The notes: generated from the sequence alone by a model not told the origin. 35,728 bases of DNA from Candidatus Saccharicenans sp. (GCA_030018265.1 JASEFX010000022.1:1-35728), one strand, 5' to 3'; positions 24,099-33,184 are shown, numbered from the stretch's first letter. Made by a program: numbers and translations.

Positions 24099-25724
24099 TT
24101 AAAATTTTTTTTCGGAAGCCTGACCTCGAAGCACAGAGCCAGGTCGGCGGCCGGTAAAAAGGCCTTTCTCCAGCACCACCTCTCCGTTGACCAGTACACA
24201 GGCAATCCCGGCGCTGTACCGATGCGGTTCGTGGAAAGTAGCCAGGTCTTTTACTTCTGCCGGGTTGAAAATCGTTATGTCGGCATAATATCCCTCTTTT
24301 ATCATGCCCCGGTTTTTCAACCTCATCGTCTGAGCCGGAAGCGAGGTCATTTTCCTGACAGCCTCCTCCAGCGAGATTATGCCTTTTTCCCTGACGTAAT
24401 GTCCCAGCACTCTGGTGAAAGTTCCGTAACTTCTGGGGTGAGGGATCCCCTGTCCTGGAACCTGAAGGCCGCCGTCCGAACCGATCATCACAAAAGGAAG
24501 TTTCATCAAATTTTCAACGTCCCTTTCGTCCATCTGGAAAAAGATGGCCGAAACATCACCTTCCTTCACCAGGTCGATGATCAGGTCAGCTCCGTTTTCC
24601 ACCGTGGCCGGCTTGCCCAGAAGAGCGAGAATCTCTTTGAGATTTTTGCCTTCATATGCGGGGAATTTGCGGCTGCGAGCGATGTAAATTGTTTCCAGTT
24701 TATCTATTCCTCTCCTGGAGGTAAGTCGATTCCTTATTATCGTCTGCCTGACTCTTTCATAAATCTCCGGGTCCTGGAGTCTCTGCAAAAATTTTTCGCG
24801 GCCGCCTTCAAACACGTCCTGGGGCAGACTGCTGGTAAAACCGGAACTGGTGGCTGTGTATGGATATTGATCCATCACCACTTCCACTCCCCTGGCACGG
24901 GCCGCTTCCACGGGAGAGGTGATTCTCTCTATCTCATTCCAGACATCTTCATCAGCCAGTTTGATGTGCGAAATGACCACCGGAATCCTGTTTTTCTCGC
25001 CGACGGCAATCGCTTCCTCAATCGCTTCGGTAATCTTTTTCCCCTGATTTCTGATGTGAGAAGCGTAAAAACCGCCGAGTTCCCCCACGACCGAAGCCAG
25101 CTCCACCAGCTCTTCAGTCGTCGAATAAGTGCCAGGAAGGTAAGCGAGTCCGGTCGACAGGCCAAGCGCTCCTGCCAGAAGTTCCTTCCGCAGCAGTTGT
25201 TTCATCCTGGCCATTTCCTCCGGGTCGGGCGGATCCATCTTCATGCCCATCACCTCACGTCTGATCGTGTTGTGGCCGGCCAGGATGCCAAAGTTGCAGG
25301 CGATTCCGTTCTTTTCCACTTTTGCCAGAAATTCAGCCAGAGGAAATTCATGGCCGCCACAATTCCCGCCGATCAACGTGGTCACCCCCTGGGAGATGTA
25401 ATTCTCGCATCCCGGTATGGTTAAAAGATCTCTGTCTGCATGGGTATGAATGTCTATAAAGCCCGGTGCCACCACCAGACCTTCGGCTTCGATTACGGTT
25501 TTAGCCTTCGCTTGATCCAGATGATCTCTGATGGCCGCTATCTTTTTATTTTTTATGGCCAGGTCGGCCCTGAACCAGGGATTGCCGCTTCCATCTACCA
25601 CCAGTCCATTCCTGATTATCAGGTCATACTGTTTTTCAGTACGGAGACAGGCGGCAAAAATCAGGCTGAAGACTGAAAACAGGATTAAAAATTTAAGGCA
25701 GGAAGCGCTGGCTTTTCTTTTCAC
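24099..25724 (-). CDS. D-aminoacylase-like amidohydrolase, predicted lipoprotein
   Basis: 541 residues in the N-acyl-D-amino-acid deacylase branch of the amidohydrolase superfamily. N-terminus: signal with a lipobox (LIFAAC, lipidated Cys26), then the beta-sandwich strand DLIIRNGLVVDGSGNPW and the metal motif DIHTHADRD (His93, His95). The GGNCGG block holds Cys122 at the place of the metal-bridging cysteine of D-aminoacylase. YASHIRNQG, VVISHIKLADED and GSDGGL supply the other expected metal and catalytic positions. Likely role: hydrolysis of N-acyl-D-amino acids or a related cyclic/acylated amide at the envelope. Substrate is uncertain, since related enzymes differ. It uses a GTG start at 25724 with GGAGGT 7 bases upstream, and its own promoter at 25758-25787. 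Confidence 0.88.
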   Translation of the reverse strand: MKRKASASCLKFLILFSVFSLIFAACLRTEKQYDLIIRNGLVVDGSGNPWFRADLAIKNKKIAAIRDHLDQAKAKTVIEAEGLVVAPGFIDIHTHADRDLLTIPGCENYISQGVTTLIGGNCGGHEFPLAEFLAKVEKNGIACNFGILAGHNTIRREVMGMKMDPPDPEEMARMKQLLRKELLAGALGLSTGLAYLPGTYSTTEELVELASVVGELGGFYASHIRNQGKKITEAIEEAIAVGEKNRIPVVISHIKLADEDVWNEIERITSPVEAARARGVEVVMDQYPYTATSSGFTSSLPQDVFEGGREKFLQRLQDPEIYERVRQTIIRNRLTSRRGIDKLETIYIARSRKFPAYEGKNLKEILALLGKPATVENGADLIIDLVKEGDVSAIFFQMDERDVENLMKLPFVMIGSDGGLQVPGQGIPHPRSYGTFTRVLGHYVREKGIISLEEAVRKMTSLPAQTMRLKNRGMIKEGYYADITIFNPAEVKDLATFHEPHRYSAGIACVLVNGEVVLEKGLFTGRRPGSVLRGQASEKKF

Positions 25725-25757
25725 CGTTTTACCTCCGTTTTCTTTCTATCGTTTTAT

Positions 25758-25787
25758 TTTATATTTATTTTTCTTAATCAAAGTCAA
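25758..25787 (-). promoter_or_regulatory. Promoter of the D-aminoacylase-like gene
   Basis: -35 TTGACT (25787-25782), 18-base AT-rich spacer, -10 TATAAA (25763-25758). It predicts a leader of about 30 bases holding the GGAGGT ribosome binding site. Confidence 0.6.
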
Positions 25788-26140
25788 TAAAAAATATTCA
25801 GCCAGAAAACCGACAGTAAGCCCAACCTTCAAAAGGAGCATGGTCAGCTCCCGAGCTCACCGCTCGCCCGGAAATAAAGGCTTGAAAGATAAAAGTTAAA
25901 AACCTTCCGAACTGATACAGACGGGGCACCTGCACAAAGCGCCCGCTGTATATTCCCGAATATTTTTCCCTGTCTTATGAACTCATTTTTAAGTATTGAA
26001 TTAAGCCATTATTTTTATTAAGATTAAAAACCTGAAATGAACATAGAAACCAGCTGTAATCCTGATTGTCGGCGCTTAAGCCGGCACTTCTCTGACTTTT
26101 TTACCCGCCTGGAAAATAAGCTTATCTGGAGGAATCTTAA
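25788..26140. other. Intergenic region with two tandem small hairpins
   Basis: Divergent gap between the amidohydrolase and the class-V aminotransferase. I find no coding signal. Two perfect 5-bp hairpins stand side by side: GGAGC/GCTCC (25835-25839, 25847-25851) and CGAGC/GCTCG (25852-25856, 25862-25866). The rest is AT-rich. The downstream gene has a good ribosome binding site (GGAGGA at about 26128-26133) but I see no convincing promoter hexamers. Confidence 0.4.
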
Positions 26141-27307
26141 ATGAATATCATCTATCTCGATAACGGGGCGACTTCTTTTCCGAAGCCTGAGGAAGTTTAT
26201 AGGTTTATGGACCATTTTTACCGCAATTATGGAGTGAACCCGGGCCGCTCCGGCTACGACCTTTGTCTCGAGGCAGGCAATCTGGTGGAAGAAACCAGAA
26301 AAATGCTCACCGAATTTTTCAACGGCTATGACCCCAACCGTCTGTGCTTTTCCTACAACTCAACCGATGCCCTCAACCTGGCTATTTTCGGATTGCTGGA
26401 ACCCGGCGATCATGCGATTACCACCACTCTCGAACACAATTCAGTTCTAAGGCCGCTATATCACCTTTCTCTCCAGGGTGTCGAGGTCGATTATGTCCCG
26501 TTTGAAAGCCGTGGTTTTGTCGACCCGGATGAGATCAAAAAGAGAATCAAAAAGAACACCAGACTGGTGGTGGTCAACCATGCCTCAAACGTCATAGGAA
26601 CGGTGCAACCGGTAAATGAAATAGGACGGATCTGCCGCGAGCACGGCGTGGTTTTCGTAATCGACGCTTCCCAGTCGGCCGGCAAGGTGCCGATCGATAT
26701 GAAGGATATGAACATCGACGTAGTCTGCTTCACCGGACATAAATCGCTTCTGGGCCCGACCGGCATTGGAGGGCTCTGCGTCGGTGAAGGCGTCAACATA
26801 AAAATCACCAGAGCCGGTGGAACCGGCGTCCGCTCAGCCCAGAGAACCCATCTGGAAGAATATCCTTACCGGTTGGAATACGGTACACCCAACCTTCTCG
26901 GAATAGCCGGACTGCATGCCGGAGTGAAATGGGTGCTGCAGAAAGGTCTGGAAAATATTCATGCGCACGAGATGAAGCTGACTGAAATGCTGGTCAGGGG
27001 CCTGAAAGAAATTGACGGAGTAACACTTTACTGCCAGGACGACCTTACCGACCATATAAGTGTGATTGCCTTTAACGTTGACGGAATGGAAGCTCAGGAT
27101 GTCGGCATCATGCTGGATGTCGAATACAACATTGCCTGCCGGACCGGTCTGCACTGCGCTCCCTTAGTTCACGAACAGCTGGGAACCGACAGGATCAAAG
27201 GAGCAGTGCGCTTTGGTATCGGACCTTTCAACACCGAGGAGCACATCCAGACCGCCATCCAGGCTGTCCGCGAAATTGCCGAATTTCAGAAGAAAAAAAA
27301 GAAATAG
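26141..27307 (+). CDS. Class V aminotransferase / cysteine desulfurase family protein
   Basis: 388-residue PLP enzyme of the cysteine desulfurase/selenocysteine lyase group (SufS/CsdA-like fold, closest in feel to the EF2568-type subgroup). Marks: YLDNGATSFPKP at the N-terminus, TTTLEHNS (PLP-stacking His99), DASQSAGK, the PLP lysine Lys201 in FTGHKSLLGP, and the catalytic-cysteine block CRTGLHCAP, where Cys339 corresponds to the active Cys of RxGHHCAQP enzymes. It should release sulfur (or selenium) from cysteine (or selenocysteine) as a persulfide. No Suf, IscU or selenium genes adjoin it. The nearest neighbour is a DsrC-type sulfur carrier on the opposite strand, so persulfide transfer to DsrC is possible. 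Strong GGAGGA site before ATG 26141. Confidence 0.87.
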   Translation: MNIIYLDNGATSFPKPEEVYRFMDHFYRNYGVNPGRSGYDLCLEAGNLVEETRKMLTEFFNGYDPNRLCFSYNSTDALNLAIFGLLEPGDHAITTTLEHNSVLRPLYHLSLQGVEVDYVPFESRGFVDPDEIKKRIKKNTRLVVVNHASNVIGTVQPVNEIGRICREHGVVFVIDASQSAGKVPIDMKDMNIDVVCFTGHKSLLGPTGIGGLCVGEGVNIKITRAGGTGVRSAQRTHLEEYPYRLEYGTPNLLGIAGLHAGVKWVLQKGLENIHAHEMKLTEMLVRGLKEIDGVTLYCQDDLTDHISVIAFNVDGMEAQDVGIMLDVEYNIACRTGLHCAPLVHEQLGTDRIKGAVRFGIGPFNTEEHIQTAIQAVREIAEFQKKKKK

Positions 27308-27415
27308 CTCTCTGCGAGCGCTGATTTCTCTCAAACAATCAAATCAAAAAGGACATCACGGAAGGTTGAACGCTAAAACTTAACCTGAGAGCGGTTATTT
27401 CTCTCTGTTTAATCT

Positions 27416-27736
27416 TCAAACGCAGCCGTCCGGTTTTGGCAGGCCGGCCACCTTACAGGCGCCCTTCGCCGGGCCGGAGGGAAACAGCTCATAAATCCGC
27501 TTCAGCGATATGCCGGTTTCAGCCACCATTTTGCGGATCATCGGCGCCTGACCTTTCTGGAGATAATAGTTTCTGATGTAATTAACTATTTTCCAGTGCT
27601 CTTCCGTCATCTGCTCGATTCCCTCCGCCTGGCGCGCCAGAAAGCAAGCAATCTCCTCATCCCAGATCTCCGGCGTGGCCAGGAAGCCTTCCTCGTTCAA
27701 TTTGAGCCTGGTGCCTTTGAATTCAATTTCCGTCAT
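27416..27736 (-). CDS. dsrC: DsrC-type sulfur carrier with both redox cysteines
   Basis: 106-residue DsrC/TusE-family protein. The family core is clear: EEGFLATPEIWDEEIA, EHWKIVNYIRNYY, APMIRKM, IYELFPSGPAKGACKVAGLPKP, ending GCV. The C-terminal arm carries Cys94 and penultimate Cys105 with 10 residues between, the pattern of true DsrC, which forms the trisulfide with DsrAB; TusE keeps only the last one. The start at 27736 is chosen because family homology begins at MTEIEFKG and GGGAG precedes it; an upstream start would add 15 residues unlike the family. It lies 55 bases after a sensor kinase on the same strand. It may serve dissimilatory sulfite reduction or general sulfur transfer; dsrAB are not in the window. 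Confidence 0.92.
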   Translation of the reverse strand: MTEIEFKGTRLKLNEEGFLATPEIWDEEIACFLARQAEGIEQMTEEHWKIVNYIRNYYLQKGQAPMIRKMVAETGISLKRIYELFPSGPAKGACKVAGLPKPDGCV

Positions 27737-27791
27737 CTGAATTAACTCCCGGATGAAACATGATAAAAAATTATAGCTCATCCCGGGCTTT

Positions 27792-29531
27792 TCAGCTACC
27801 GCCGGAAACTGCCGGGAGCCAGACGATAAAACTAGAACCGTATCCGGGGGCGCTCCTGACTTCTATCCTGCCCCCATGAGCCAGCACCACATGCTTAACG
27901 ATAGAAAGCCCGAGCCCGGTTCCTCCGGTCCGGCGCGAACGAGATCTGTCGACCACATAGAATCTCTCAAATATCCGGGGCAGATGCTCTTCCGGAATAC
28001 CGATGCCGGTATCACTGACAGTCAGCTCGACTCCGTCGCCTGACCGCTTCAGGCTGACCGTCACGCCACCCTTATCTGTGTATCGTATAGCATTGTCAAT
28101 CAGATTAACCAGCATCTGCTCAATCTGATACGGGTCAGCCTCAACCCGGGGGATTTCTTCTGTTTCCATTTTCAGATAAAGGCCCTTTTTCTGAGCCTCT
28201 TTTTCAAAAGTTTCCAGCATCCGGCTGACAGCCTCTTTCAGATCAACAGGAATCTTTTCCAGCTGGCTTCCCTTCTCTTCGAGTTCGGACAGCCGGGCCA
28301 GGTCCTCGACCAGCCTGACCAGACGGGTGACGTTTCTTTTCAGCACTTCCAGATAGTCACGTCCCTCAGGGCTGAGATTCTCATCTTCCAGGGTTTCAAG
28401 GAATCCGCTGATCACCGTGAGCGGGGTCTTAATTTCATGAGCCAGGTTGGCCACAAATTCTTTCTTCCTCTGCTGGAGGTCTTTTGCTTCGGTGATATCA
28501 GTGAATTTCATCAAATAATGCTTCCGACCGGAAAGCCAGCTAACCTGACAGTGGTAAACCCGCCCACCTTTTTCCAGCTGACAGCTTACCGGCCCTGACG
28601 ATTGCCGCGCCTGCTCGGTTAATTCGTGCAACCCGGCAAGGCGCAATATCTGCCAGAAAAATTCGTTTTTATCTGTGACTTCCGGAAACATCCTCTGGAA
28701 GCTCCTGCTCATAAGAATGATGCGGCCATTAAGGTCAACCAGAAGCCAGCCTTCATCTGAAGAGTCAATAAAAACCTGAAGAACTTCACGATCAGCTTCG
28801 AGCTCTTTCTGTAATTCCCTGTTCTTATCAAGCAGAATGTTCAGATGGCCAGGAAGTGGTTTCAACTGCTGCTGCAGAAAAAGACCCAGGGAAACATCCA
28901 GATTGCCGGCGGCCACTCTTTCCACCGCGATGTTTAATGCCTCCAGCGGTTTCTGGATAAGCCTGATAAGCAAAAAGAGTGTGAGCGCGCCAAGCGCCAG
29001 CAGCTCTCCAAGCGCGACCAGGAGGTTATTCCTGGTTCTGCGGTAGGCGGCCAGGGCCAGATTTATCGGACGACTCACCCGGCAAACACCCACCACCTGC
29101 CCTTCTATCTTTACCGGCGCAGCCACATAAATCATTTTGATTTTGAGAGTGTCGCTGTATCTTATCGATGAGCTGAGCGCACCGGAAAGGGCACCGTCAA
29201 CTTCCGGCCGGTAACGATGACTTTCCAGCTCTTCTGTCTCTTTCTCGCTGTCATAAATCACCCTGCCTGCAGTGTCTATCAGGGTCAACCTTATTCTTGA
29301 TATTCTCGCCTGAGTCGAAAGAATATTTTTATTTAGCTGTTCGTCTGCCAGCCAGGCATTTGCTGTTTCCAGGCTGAGAGCCTGAGCCAGCCCGCTAAGT
29401 TCAGCTACCTGATCATCAAGAACCGCCTGGCGCACCAGATGGATGTTAAGGAAATACACAACCACCAGCAGCACAAAAAGAAGAAAAAGATGTGTCAGGT
29501 AAGTCTGGAAAAAGAATTTTTTTAATTTCAT
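27792..29531 (-). CDS. PhoR-like membrane sensor histidine kinase (orphan)
   Basis: 579 residues. Order: TM1 (about 10-30), periplasmic sensor region (about 31-165), TM2 (about 168-190), HAMP linker (190-240), PAS domain (about 250-350), HisKA with phospho-acceptor His365 (FVANLAHEIKTPLT), then the HATPase domain with N box NLIDNAIRYTD, G1 DTGIGIP, F box FERFYVVDRSRS and G2 GGTGLGLSIV. It resembles PhoR/WalK-type kinases, but no response regulator is adjacent, so its partner is elsewhere. ATG 29531 has GGAG upstream; a GTG eight codons earlier is the alternative. dsrC follows 55 bases downstream and may be cotranscribed. The signal sensed is unknown. Confidence 0.92.
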   Translation of the reverse strand: MKLKKFFFQTYLTHLFLLFVLLVVVYFLNIHLVRQAVLDDQVAELSGLAQALSLETANAWLADEQLNKNILSTQARISRIRLTLIDTAGRVIYDSEKETEELESHRYRPEVDGALSGALSSSIRYSDTLKIKMIYVAAPVKIEGQVVGVCRVSRPINLALAAYRRTRNNLLVALGELLALGALTLFLLIRLIQKPLEALNIAVERVAAGNLDVSLGLFLQQQLKPLPGHLNILLDKNRELQKELEADREVLQVFIDSSDEGWLLVDLNGRIILMSRSFQRMFPEVTDKNEFFWQILRLAGLHELTEQARQSSGPVSCQLEKGGRVYHCQVSWLSGRKHYLMKFTDITEAKDLQQRKKEFVANLAHEIKTPLTVISGFLETLEDENLSPEGRDYLEVLKRNVTRLVRLVEDLARLSELEEKGSQLEKIPVDLKEAVSRMLETFEKEAQKKGLYLKMETEEIPRVEADPYQIEQMLVNLIDNAIRYTDKGGVTVSLKRSGDGVELTVSDTGIGIPEEHLPRIFERFYVVDRSRSRRTGGTGLGLSIVKHVVLAHGGRIEVRSAPGYGSSFIVWLPAVSGGS

Positions 29532-29594
29532 GCCGGAACTCCGGGAAATTATCACGCCGGCAGTGTCTCGCTTTCCCGACGATGATGATTTCAG

Positions 29595-29600
29595 ATTATA
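29595..29600 (-). promoter_or_regulatory. Probable -10 box of the sensor kinase gene
   Basis: Perfect TATAAT (29600-29595), about 64 bases before the ATG at 29531. The hexamer 17 bases upstream (TTTCAA) is a poor -35, so the promoter may need an activator or be weaker. Confidence 0.4.
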
Positions 29601-29645
29601 AATAATTTTGCCGCGAATTGAAACATTTTTTTCTGTCCGCTTTAT

Positions 29646-29655
29646 GTGTTAAAAT
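29646..29655 (+). promoter_or_regulatory. Possible extended -10 of the MBL-fold gene
   Basis: TGTTAAAAT reads as TGn plus TAAAAT (29650-29655), about 25 bases before ATG 29681. No good -35 is visible, which is common with an extended -10. Confidence 0.35.
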
Positions 29656-29680
29656 GTCAGAAGTTAGAAGGAGGTGGTCA

Positions 29681-30418
29681 ATGGAAAAGCTGGGAATTTT
29701 AATAATAACCATGACGCTCGGTCTGACTCCGCTTCTGGTGTCGGGCCAGAAATATGAAGAAGACCGCATCCCGACCGCTTCTGGAGAGTTGAAGATTACC
29801 TTTCTCGGACACGGCACCCTGATGTTCACCTTCCAGGATAAGGTTGTTCACGTCGACCCCTGGACCGAACAGGCTGATTACCGGCAGCTTCCGAAAGCTG
29901 ACCTGATTCTGGTTACCCACGAGCATTTCGACCATCTCGACCCGGAAGCCATCAAGCTGCTGCGCAAAGAAAACACAGTGATCATCGGAACGGCCGACTG
30001 TCAGCCGAAGATTCCGGGACTCCAGGTGATGAAAAATGGCGACCGGAAAACCTTCTTCGGATTCGAGATTGAAGCCGTCCCGGCTTACAACCTCAAACAC
30101 AAAAGACCCGACGGTAATCCCTTTCATCCGAAAGGCTCCGGCAACGGCTATGTAATCACTTTTGACGACATAAGAATTTATGTGGCCGGTGATACTGAGA
30201 ACATCCCGGAAATGAAGGAGCTGAAAAATATCCATATCGCTTTCCTGCCGATGAACCTCCCCTACACCATGACGCCGGAAATGGTGGCTGAAGCTGCCCG
30301 CTGGATAAAACCTAAAATACTATATCCCTATCACTACGGGGAAACTGACACTTCCAGGTTGATTGAACTTCTGAAGGACATGCCGGAAATCGAAATCAGA
30401 ATCAGAAATATGAAATAA
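29681..30418 (+). CDS. Exported metallo-beta-lactamase-fold hydrolase (UlaG-like)
   Basis: 245 residues from ATG 29681, which has GGAGGT 5 bases upstream; an ATG 21 codons earlier lies in the promoter zone and lacks family similarity. Signal peptide at 1-22 (MEKLGILIITMTLGLTPLLVSG), then an MBL fold: LGHGTLMF, HVDPW, the metal motif THEHFDH (His80, His82, Asp84, His85), VAGDTENIPEM with the bridging Asp, and YPYHYGET with the last His. The short form and LGHGT/YPYHYGE blocks place it with UlaG/UPF0173-type hydrolases. Those are mostly cytosolic, so export is unusual. Substrate unknown. Confidence 0.86.
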   Translation: MEKLGILIITMTLGLTPLLVSGQKYEEDRIPTASGELKITFLGHGTLMFTFQDKVVHVDPWTEQADYRQLPKADLILVTHEHFDHLDPEAIKLLRKENTVIIGTADCQPKIPGLQVMKNGDRKTFFGFEIEAVPAYNLKHKRPDGNPFHPKGSGNGYVITFDDIRIYVAGDTENIPEMKELKNIHIAFLPMNLPYTMTPEMVAEAARWIKPKILYPYHYGETDTSRLIELLKDMPEIEIRIRNMK

Positions 30419-30463
30419 GTTTAAGTTCATCCAGAATTCTGATAGCAGGAAAAGAAGAGCTTT

Positions 30464-33184
30464 TCAGTATATCTCGTAAAACCTGAAGCGGCTGTTCATT
30501 TTTTTAACCAGTTCCATGGCCCAGAGCGGAAGCGATGATAGAACTATCACCAGTGCCCAGTCAAAAAGCGTTAAATTTTGAGTCTTAAAAATTTTCTGAA
30601 GCACCGGGACGTAAACCACCGAAAGCTGAAGGCTCAGAGAAACAAGAAAAGCGTAGGCCAACTTCATGTTGGTAAAAAGACCGAGCTGGAAAAGAGATTT
30701 CATCTGACTGCGGCAGTTCAGCGAATGAAAAAGCTGACTGACCGAAAGGACGATAAAGGCAGCTGTTCTGGCTCTTTCCAGCCCTTCGTTCTCCACATAC
30801 AGAACATAAAAGTAAGCGGTCAGAGCGCAGGCAGCCATAAAAACACCCTGAACAGCCATCAACGCTGCTCTCTTCCGGTCAACCACCGGCTCGTCCGGCC
30901 GGCGGGGTGGACGGGACATGACTTCCGGGTCCGGGGGGTCAAAACCAAGTCCGAGCGCCGGCAGGCTGTCGGTCACCAGATTAATCCAGAGAATTTGAAT
31001 CGGAAGAAGCGGAACCGGCCATCCCACCAGCGAGGCCACAAACATCACCATAATTTCCGCCAGATTACAGGAAAGGAGATAATGAACGAATTTCTTGATG
31101 TTATCGTAAATCGTCCGGCCTTCTTCGACTGCGGCCACAATCGAAGCGAAATTGTCGTCGGTGATTATCATGTCAGAAACTTCTTTCGTGACGTCGGTTC
31201 CGGTGATACCCATGGCCACACCGATGTCGGCTTCCTTGACCGCCGGGGCATCATTCACCCCGTCGCCGGTCATAGCCACCACTTCTCCCCTTTTCTTCCA
31301 GGCTCTTACTATGCGGAGTTTATGTTCGGGAGAGACCCGGGCATAAACTCTTATCTTTTCCACCTTTTCCTGAAATTCTTCAGGCTTCAATTTATCAAGT
31401 TCTTCTCCAGTGATGGCCAGCGAACCGTTCTCCAGCATTCCGAGTTCTCTGGCTATGGCCATCGCGGTGATTTTATGGTCGCCGGTTATCATCACCGGTT
31501 TGATGCCGGCTTTTTTGCATTCCGCCATCGCTCTGACCACCTCAGGACGCGGAGGGTCAATCATGGCCACCAGACCCGTAAACACCAGCTCTTTCTCTAT
31601 AGCCGACGCCTCCAGTTTTTCCAGAAACTCGCTGAATTCTCTGTAAGCACAGCCGAGCACCCGGAGCGCCTGAGCCGCCAGCGAATCGTTGATCATCAAA
31701 ATCCGCTCGATATCTTCAGGCGTTATCGGCCTCTTTTCGCCACCTTCAAAAATAAAACGGCAATTTTTCAAAAGGATGTCCGGAGCGCCCTTCACATAGG
31801 CAATAAATCCCTGCTCTCTCTTCCTGAGCATGGTCATCATTTTGCGTTCGGAATCGAACGGGAGCTCTTCCACCAGTTTCTCCGTCTCCCCCAGAACCTC
31901 CTGTTCAAGGCCGGCTTTCCTGGCCAGAACCAGAAGGGCTCCCTCGGTCGGGTCTCCCAGAAGGCGATAGCGGCCGTCATCTTTGATCAATCTGGCTGTA
32001 TTGCAGAGAAGTCCGCAGACCAGAGTTTTGTAAAGCCCGGGGAACTCAGCCGGATTTACCGCTTTTTCTTCCAGGATAAATTCCCCTTCCGGCTGGTAAC
32101 CTGTTCCGGAAATCATAAACAGCTTCGCGTCGGCATAGACTGCTTTAACCGTCATTTCGTTTCTGGTCAGCGTTCCGGTTTTATCCGAGCAGATGACCGT
32201 GGCCGCCCCTAGCGTTTCCACCGACGGAAGCTTTCTTATGAGAGCATTGCGCTTCACCATCCTTTGAACGCCGAGCGCCAGAGCAATGGTCACCACCGCC
32301 GGCAAACCTTCCGGAATAGCAGCCACCGCCAGGCTGACAGCCGTCAGGAAAACCTGAATGAATTCTCCGCCCCTCCACCATTCGAGCAGAAAGATCAAAC
32401 CGACAAGAGCAAAACATACATAGACTATCCAGCGTCCGAACTGTTCGAGTTTTCTCTGAAGAGGTGTGGTTTCCAGGGATATTTCCTGAATCATCCGGGC
32501 AATCTGACCGAGTTCGGTGGACATTCCGGTGGCCACCACCACAGCCCGGGCTTTGCCCGCGGCCACAGATGTGCCCGAATAAACCATGTTCGCCCGGTCA
32601 GCCAGCGGAACATCCTCCCCTTCGAGAATGGCAGAAGTTTTTAAGACGGGCGTGGACTCTCCGGTGAGAGCCGCTTCCTGCACGGCAAAATTGGTAGTAT
32701 GGTAAACGACACGAGCATCCGCCGCAACATGATCTCCGGCCTCGAGTTCCAGAAGATCCCCCGGAACAACTTCGCTGGCGGGAATCTGTTTCAGCTGGCC
32801 ATCCCTGATTACCTTAGCCATCGGAGCGGCCATCCTCTTCAGGGCGGCCAGAGACTTTTCCGCCCGGTATTCCTGCACAAAACCAAGAATGGCGTTCAGC
32901 AGGACTATACCGATTATGGCCAGAGCGTCGACCCATTCACCGAGGAATCCTGAAATGACCGCCGCCGCCATCAGCACCCAGATCAGGAAAGACTTGAACT
33001 GATCAAAAAACACCGCCAGCGGGGAACGAAGACGGGTTTCCTGCAATTGATTCGGACCGAATTTTTCCAGATGAGCTGCAGCCTGTTCTGACGTCAGGCC
33101 GTTTTTCAGGTCAGAATCGAAGGTGGAAGCCACCTCTTCCGGCGAGATCATCCAGAAGCGGGGAAATGAATTTCTCTCAGGCAT
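30464..33184 (-). CDS. P-type Ca2+-transporting ATPase (PacL/SERCA type, P2A)
   Basis: 906-residue inner-membrane cation pump. Cytosolic N-terminal segment, M1-M2 (about 58-104), actuator domain with TGES (174-177), M3-M4 with PEGLPA (291-296), phosphorylation motif DKTGTLT (Asp334), the nucleotide domain with KGAPD, and hinge GDGVNDAPA, then M5-M10. Calcium-site residues line up with SERCA: Glu in PEGL (M4), NLAE in M5 (Asn/Glu of site I), and NLVTD in M6. That argues for Ca2+ over Na+/K+ or Mn2+, although Mn2+ relatives share much of this. It is a single gene with its own promoter. GAGAGGA lies 7 bases before ATG 33184. Confidence 0.93.
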   Translation of the reverse strand: MPERNSFPRFWMISPEEVASTFDSDLKNGLTSEQAAAHLEKFGPNQLQETRLRSPLAVFFDQFKSFLIWVLMAAAVISGFLGEWVDALAIIGIVLLNAILGFVQEYRAEKSLAALKRMAAPMAKVIRDGQLKQIPASEVVPGDLLELEAGDHVAADARVVYHTTNFAVQEAALTGESTPVLKTSAILEGEDVPLADRANMVYSGTSVAAGKARAVVVATGMSTELGQIARMIQEISLETTPLQRKLEQFGRWIVYVCFALVGLIFLLEWWRGGEFIQVFLTAVSLAVAAIPEGLPAVVTIALALGVQRMVKRNALIRKLPSVETLGAATVICSDKTGTLTRNEMTVKAVYADAKLFMISGTGYQPEGEFILEEKAVNPAEFPGLYKTLVCGLLCNTARLIKDDGRYRLLGDPTEGALLVLARKAGLEQEVLGETEKLVEELPFDSERKMMTMLRKREQGFIAYVKGAPDILLKNCRFIFEGGEKRPITPEDIERILMINDSLAAQALRVLGCAYREFSEFLEKLEASAIEKELVFTGLVAMIDPPRPEVVRAMAECKKAGIKPVMITGDHKITAMAIARELGMLENGSLAITGEELDKLKPEEFQEKVEKIRVYARVSPEHKLRIVRAWKKRGEVVAMTGDGVNDAPAVKEADIGVAMGITGTDVTKEVSDMIITDDNFASIVAAVEEGRTIYDNIKKFVHYLLSCNLAEIMVMFVASLVGWPVPLLPIQILWINLVTDSLPALGLGFDPPDPEVMSRPPRRPDEPVVDRKRAALMAVQGVFMAACALTAYFYVLYVENEGLERARTAAFIVLSVSQLFHSLNCRSQMKSLFQLGLFTNMKLAYAFLVSLSLQLSVVYVPVLQKIFKTQNLTLFDWALVIVLSSLPLWAMELVKKMNSRFRFYEIY

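Noticed and set aside
24084-25424. A 446-codon open frame antisense to the D-aminoacylase-like gene
   Set aside because: The opposite strand has metal motifs, lipobox, promoter and ribosome site; this frame has none.
27308-27415. Bidirectional terminator between the converging desulfurase and dsrC genes
   Set aside because: Only weak GAGA/TCTC complementarity is present and no stem with a T-run on either strand.
30578-32212. A 544-codon open frame antisense to the P-type ATPase
   Set aside because: His/Arg/Gln-rich, low-complexity translation opposite a well-conserved gene; no ribosome site or family motif.
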